Source: Littorina saxatilis
Lineage: Eukaryota > Mollusca > Gastropoda > Littorinimorpha > Littorinidae
Assembly: GCF_037325665.1 (NCBI RefSeq)
Contig: NC_090250.1
Location: 39,469,346-39,533,345 of the forward strand
Reading direction: 5' to 3'
DNA length: 64,000 nucleotides
A program made the translations under genes and the position numbers. Below the pieces are notes generated by a model, which worked only from the letters and a program-made list of their open reading frames with translations, made no database searches and was not told where the DNA came from. Positions 59,199-64,000 of the stretch are shown piece by piece; within the stretch, counting starts at the first letter, position 1; the number at the start of each line of letters is the position of its first letter.

Positions 59199-60459
59199 TA
59201 AAAATGACAGAGTCCGACTAAAGGCTTACTGGAATTTACTGTTGAGTAATAAGTGTGTCCTCTTAGGACCATGCCAGTGCATGGGGAATATCTTGGATAC
59301 AGGGCGGACAGGCTTGCAAGCAATATATAACTCTGACTGTTGACCGTCGTTGTAATTTCCCACTTTGTAGTTGTCAAGGTATTTTAACATGTGGGCTTTA
59401 TATTTTATAAGCTTGAAAAAGAGCATTGTTAGTAATAACGCGCGCTATTTTTAGTTAAAAAAAAGTGATCAACTTGGAATGTGCCCCCTACATTCCAATT
59501 TGTTTTCTCCTTTCTAATAATGGGTGAATTTGTTTTATTATAACTGAATTGCTTACAACCGAAATACCTACATGCCGAAATAACTGAAATAAAAAAATAA
59601 ACAAATAGACGAATAGGGAAATGATACATAAATAAGTTCATAAATGAATGAGTTAATAAATGCGTTATGGCGAAATTTAGATAACAAATTAGGAACTTTA
59701 ACATTAATTTCAAATTAACTAACCAAATAACAAAATCAATAGGTAAAGTGTTGTATGGGGACATGTAACAAAATGAGGAACTTGAAAACCACCATGTAGG
59801 TGTCCGACATTTACTGGTGTCTTGTTTGCAATGATTTCAATTTGGTTCCAACATTTTGTTGTCGTCGTCGTCGCTCTTGCTGTCTTTGTTGTAGTTGTTG
59901 TTATTTGGGGGTTAAACGGGAAAACGGGCAGAAATATGTAATTGGACTATTGAACGATCGTTTTCACACTAGGTGTCGGACTTCAAGTACAACGCGGGGT
60001 AAAAGTACTTAATGGAAATCCATGAGCTATGAGTTTAATAGATAATCGTTATTTTGAGCAATTTCCATGTCTGAACATCCCACGGATATCCGCGTGCCAC
60101 CCATCATTTCCTCGTAACAATTCCCTTCCTCCCTCCCCCTACCCCTCCCTATACACTTGATAGTCCTCAACTTCGACCTACGGCGATAGGGGGATAATTG
60201 AGACAGCACTCTAAGTAGCTTTCCAGGTTACTGAAAGACTTTGATTTTGATCACAAGTTTTGGAAACTGTGAGCCCTTTTATCCTCAGGGAGACAGACTG
60301 TGTACAACGTGGGATTTAGAGCGGGTCAAAGTTGAATCAAACTTGCCACATTCATTTTTTGCCTCATGATTAGCATATGCATCGTTCACTGCTTACTGTT
60401 GTTGTTGTTTAGAAATCAGTGCGCGCGCGCGCAAGTTTGTATGTGTGTGTTCGTGCGTG

Positions 60460-60552
60460 AGTGTGAGTGTGTGTGTGTGTGTGTGGTGTCGGTGTGTGTG
60501 TGTGGTGTCAGTGTGTGTGTGGTGTGCCAGTGTGTTTGTTTGAGTTCGTGCC

Positions 60553-60600
<48 letters not shown>
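60460..60600 (+). repeat. TG microsatellite, interrupted
   Basis: TG repeats with gtgtcggtg/gtgccagtg interruptions. Confidence 0.9.
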
Positions 60601-60604
<4 letters not shown>

Positions 60605-62526
60605 AGTGTCAGTTATTCTTTCTTTTGTCCCGAATCCTTGCTTTCCAGAAACCTGTGATGTCATTCTTCCTTGAAAATTTCTTCCAAAACTTGGTTGTCC
60701 AACTTTTGTCCGAGAGATGAGGTCGGAACGGTGGTATGAGAAGAATTCAGAACTTGACACCTTGATGTCATCTGACTGATTGGCTAATTACACACTTGAC
60801 TGTCTTTTGTCGACCTGGATCATAAAGTTGCCGACCATGTTGATTTACCCACCCCCTTATGAACGTGAGTCTACTTGAGACATCAGCGTAGCCAACACAC
60901 ACCAAACCCAAAGTCGGACCGTAACAAGTTTTCATTATTTTATGTCTGCCACCCCACTCCCTCCCCCTTTTAACCCCCTCCGCCCCCACCGCTTACCCCT
61001 TCTCAGTTCACAGTTAATTGTCTGCAGCCTCAACCCCCCGTGGGTAATAAATCACTCGACTATCGTCGCCTGCTTCTGATGACCGCTCTAAATAATTTGT
61101 CAGATAGCAGTGTGCAAAAGACACCGTTGAGTGTACATGTATTACCTTTCATATGCTTAGGACACGTGCCTTTTCAAGTCATTGTCAATTACAAAATGTA
61201 GGTCTTACAACACAGCCACTGATTTTCAGGTGACGGTATCAATGCCGGGTCCCTGCTCTGCGACAAAAAAAATGTTTGCATTAATCGGAAGAAACATACT
61301 GCATAAGCGTAATGTATGCAGAGGTATGATGTTCTTAAGTTGTGAGATTTTTTAATGGTCACGATGCCTGCAGTGCTTACTAAATTCTTTGATTAGATTG
61401 ATTTTTTTAATGAAGTTAGAATTCTGCTGCTCTGATTAGTGAAATATTCAAAAATGCTATCATGCTATTTTGGCACCGTCATGGCTTTGTAGACTTATAA
61501 TATATCTGCGTAATTGATTTCAACTCTTAGAAATCAAAAGTATAACAAATTGTATTGTGTCTCCTCTTGTCGTTAAATAATCACAACAACTGTAAAACAA
61601 ATTTGCTTTGATAAAGCTCCCGTTTTTCTCTCAGAATTTTGCTCATTTTTGTTTTGTTTACATGCCCCAGACACAAAAACTACAAAACGATTCATAAAAA
61701 TTCCGTTCCATGCATTCCGTCTCCTCTCAATCTAAGATCCCCCCCCCCCCCCCCCCATAGATCCTCCCCCCACAGTTTGTACAGGAGCGGGGCATTTAGG
61801 AGCCTTTGCAATTTTATGACCCGTCTGAAAGAAGTGACTGACTGGACACTGTCAAGTGCTCTTAAAGAAGCGATCAGATACGTGAGAATCACAGTGTGAA
61901 ATTTGACAAGAGGTTGACGGAAGTCTGGCAACCAGATGTTAAAGAGAAAAAATAACTCACTGAAAAAGTGAGATCGCACGTGTCGGACAGATGAAGGTTG
62001 GAAAAAAAGGAACCTTCTTGGCAGGGATAACACTGGAAATATAACGTGGAAAACTTGTAATTATAGGTGCTGGACTTTCAAATTCAACTTGATCGCACAT
62101 GTCGCCCTTAATTGTCTCTCTCACTGCCTCTTTATTACCCTTGCAAGTTGAAACCATGCACCCATCCCTCTCTTGCTTGATGGCAACTTTAAAGTTCTCC
62201 TTTTTCCCAACCGTTTTGTCCCAGCATATAACCACTTCATGTCCCTAATTGGCACTAGTTTCTGTGAGGACGTTAAGCTTAGGTTAACCAACCAACCAAC
62301 CGTTTTGATACTACCCATGTATCATGTATGTTTCTGAACATTTTGTTTTTATTTGGTATTGCTTCATTTTGCTTTTTTTCATTTACAATGTATAATCTGT
62401 GAAAAAAAAGGCCAAAACCAAATAACTTTTAGTTTCCGATGACAAAGAGTAGTGTATTTAACAAACAAAGTTTGATTGTAATGATTGCTTCCATTTTCTG
62501 TGCACCTCCCACCTCTACAACATGCA
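60601..62526. other. E3 interior without assigned gene
   Basis: A possible exon-like frame near 61775-61899 (SGAFRSLCNFMTRLKEVTDW...) follows a C-run, but no splice partner could be assigned. Otherwise nothing recognised. Confidence 0.3.
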
Positions 62527-62881
62527 TACACTTGATAGTCTTCAACTTCGACCTACGGCGATCGGTGGATAATTGAGACAGTACTAGCTCCGAGGAGCTT
62601 TCCAGGTTACCGAAAGACTTTGATTTTGATAACAATGTTGAAAAGGCTGTGAGCCCTTTTATCCACCGGCCCCTATAATGGGCTTTAATTGGAGCGTGTC
62701 AAAGTTCATTGCATCCTGATCAGCATATGAAACGTTTATCGCTTATTGTAGTTGTGTATAACTCATAGTAGTGGGAATAAGGTGACGCGCTAGTGTGAGT
62801 TTGTGTGTGAGTGTGTGTGTGTGTGGGATTCGTATATATATGGTGTCACTAATATCAATGTGCTGTCTTTGCTTTGTTTAG

Positions 62882-62947
62882 CAACCAGCATCAAAGAGGC
62901 GCATCGAGGACTGCCTGGGAGAAGAGGACCACCAGGACAAAGAATGA
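62882..62947 (+). CDS. Predicted terminal exon inside E3
   Basis: A good 3' splice site (tgctttgctttgtttag ending 62881) opens a frame QPASKRRIEDCLGEEDHQDK E and a TGA at 62945-62947. AATAAA follows at 63036-63041. Upstream exons were not found. The position, just before the right subterminal array, parallels E1 and E2. Confidence 0.35.
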   Translation, partial: QPASKRRIEDCLGEEDHQDKE

Positions 62948-63114
62948 AATCGATTGAATATGCTGTGCTGTTGCCCTGCTAAGCTGCGTGCATTTTTAAT
63001 TTCTCCGCAACATAATATGCATGTTTTTGTTATGAAATAAAATTGTTGATCGTATCTTGAGTTTATGTTGTTTTACTGCAGAGTGTGAAAGTTGGTGTGT
63101 GTGCGTGGATACAT

Positions 63115-63605
63115 TTACCAAAACCTACATTCACTCTCAACGTTGCATTCACGTCGAAATCAAACCAAACCACAACCACAACCAAAATTTCACGTTGTGT
63201 CGACGTGTAATTCACGTCAATTTTATCAGGAAAAATGCACCAAAACACAACTTTTACGTTGTGTCAACGTAGAATTCACGTAATTTTTGAGCTAAATTTT
63301 GACCTAAAATTTACGTTCCATGCACGTGGACATTACGTAAAAATGCAACGCAATTTCAACCAAACCACAACCACAACCAAAAATTCACGTTGTGACAACG
63401 TAAAATTCACGTAATGTTTTTACGAACAATCCACCTCCACCAATAATTCACGTTGCATTCACGTTGGTGTCACGTAAAATGCAACGTTGTTTTCCAACGT
63501 TATTCCCACGTGATTTCGTCCATACAAATCTACGTAAAAAAACGTTGAAACGCAACGTAAACCCAACGTAACCCAACGTGAATATAACGTGAATACAACG
63601 TAAAA
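63115..63605 (+). repeat. E3 right subterminal ACGT array
   Basis: Dozens of cacgt/acgtg/aacgt words in both orientations and two copies of ccaaaccacaaccacaacca (near 63160 and 63360). Confidence 0.8.
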
Positions 63606-63903
63606 TTGTTTGCTGGGAGGTGCACATCTGCGGCACCTAGGGAGTGTACGTGCACACTATCTTGTTCCTGCCTCTTGCCATCTCAGAGGTATGGCGACCA
63701 CAGACAGACAGACACACAGACAGACACTCTCTTTTATTTATATGTATAGATTATCGGTGTGAACATTTCTCAAGTCGATTACAGTATTCACGACTTTCCG
63801 ACCTTGACATTGTAGTGGGGGTCAAGTGGGCGTCGGCATCATTGTCCAATCAGAAATAGTGATGCGCTTCCGCTTCCTGTCCCGCCCAGTCTGCGCAAAA
63901 GAA

Positions 63904-64000
63904 ATGGCGCAAAACTGTTTGCGCGGAAAAGGTGATGAAAAAAAGAAAACAACCTGGTTTGATAACCAAATGATTGCGACCTTGCATTCTGGCATCATTT
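63904..64000 (+). CDS. Possible start of a gene at the window edge
   Basis: A CCAAT box (ccaatcag, 63846) and GC/ETS-like sequence (cttccgcttcctgtcccgcc) precede agaaATGGCGC at 63904. The frame MAQNCLRGKGDEKKKTTWFD... stays open to the last base. A GTGATG just after GGAAAAG could instead be a splice donor. Partial and unproven. Confidence 0.3.
   Translation, partial: MAQNCLRGKGDEKKKTTWFDNQMIATLHSGII

Larger units (their letters stand above)
60150..62757 (+). repeat. Direct repeat pair within E3
   Basis: About 230-260 bp at 60150-60410 (tacacttgatagtcctcaac, acctacggcgatagggggat, ctgtgagcccttttatcc) recur at 62527-62757 with roughly 80-85% similarity. They are 2.4 kb apart, in the same orientation. 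Each is followed by a TG microsatellite (60460-60600 and 62800-62825). Confidence 0.75.
59199..63617 (+). mobile_element. Element E3 (GTTTGCTGGG right end, ACGT arrays), left end lost
   Basis: Interrupts a family B unit: the left flank stops at ctaaaac (59198) and the unit resumes at aggtgcacatctg (63618). The right tip ends TTGTTTGCTGGG, the same as the E2 tip complement. The right zone 63115-63605 is packed with cacgt, aacgt and caacgt words. No CCCARYAAAC tip is seen at the left, so that end has probably been deleted. It holds at least one terminal exon with AATAAA. Confidence 0.6.
49053..63751 (+). repeat. Repeat family B, containing a tandem array and split by E2 and E3
   Basis: Head tagcagttaaacccggcttc...gggagtaag (49053-49093) continues after E2 at 56832 (cggagccctg...gctttacctcc), then into a tandem array (56912-59198). 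It resumes after E3 at 63618 (aggtgcacatctgcggcacc) and ends in cagacagacac... atatgtatagat near 63751. An inner partial copy of the head at 57771-57860 gives the uninterrupted order. Class unknown. Confidence 0.65.

Overview
The window looks like a stretch of a molluscan genome, most likely a gastropod (inference). It has introns with GT/AG borders, AATAAA signals, several clades of non-LTR retrotransposon, tRNA-headed SINEs, Tc1-like, TTAA-target and hAT-like DNA elements, one class A GPCR, and long TG/AC/AG microsatellites. There is no operon structure and no rRNA, true tRNA or CRISPR array. Most of the 64 kb is transposable elements, often inserted into one another. Host genes are few.

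Layout. 1-15.5 kb: interspersed repeats, a CR1/L2-type LINE (minus strand), three copies of an unclassified ~0.87-kb repeat (family A), SINE fragments, and a large imperfect palindrome (13.2-14.6 kb). 16.0-17.7 kb: a long exon for a very acidic Ser/Asp/Glu-rich protein. 17.7-26.3 kb: a Ty3/gypsy LTR element that has received a 3.9-kb terminal-inverted-repeat (TIR) element, which holds a family A copy, which in turn holds a TTAA-flanked element. 26.3-29.2 kb: TIR element E1, with a predicted three-exon gene. 29.6-36.4 kb: a transposase-like fragment and two LINEs. 36.4-37.4 kb: a CpG- and CRE-bearing region with three AAGATGGC starts. 39.0-40.8 kb: a small predicted spliced gene and an intronless GPCR. 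41.9-47.25 kb: a SINE split by a 5.0-kb TIR element with 5-bp target duplications; that element contains an apparently complete Tc1-like transposon and a head-to-tail triplet of family A. 49.05-63.75 kb: one tandem-repeat-bearing repeat (family B) split by two large insertions, E2 (49.1-56.8 kb) and E3 (59.2-63.6 kb). The right edge may hold the first exon of another gene.

The most interesting signal is that E1, E2 and E3 share a terminal signature (CCCARYAAAC at the left, GTTTRYTGGG at the right). Each carries a different dense array of short inverted motifs just inside its ends: TGGC/GCCA in E1, GCATGCG in E2, CACGT/AACGT in E3. Each also carries intron-containing gene-like sequence that reads left to right and ends shortly before the right-hand array. 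For E2 the window itself contains the matching empty site, which gives a 2-bp CG duplication. I recognise neither the encoded proteins nor the superfamily. They may be a gene-carrying transposon lineage whose subterminal binding motifs have diverged while the tips stayed fixed.
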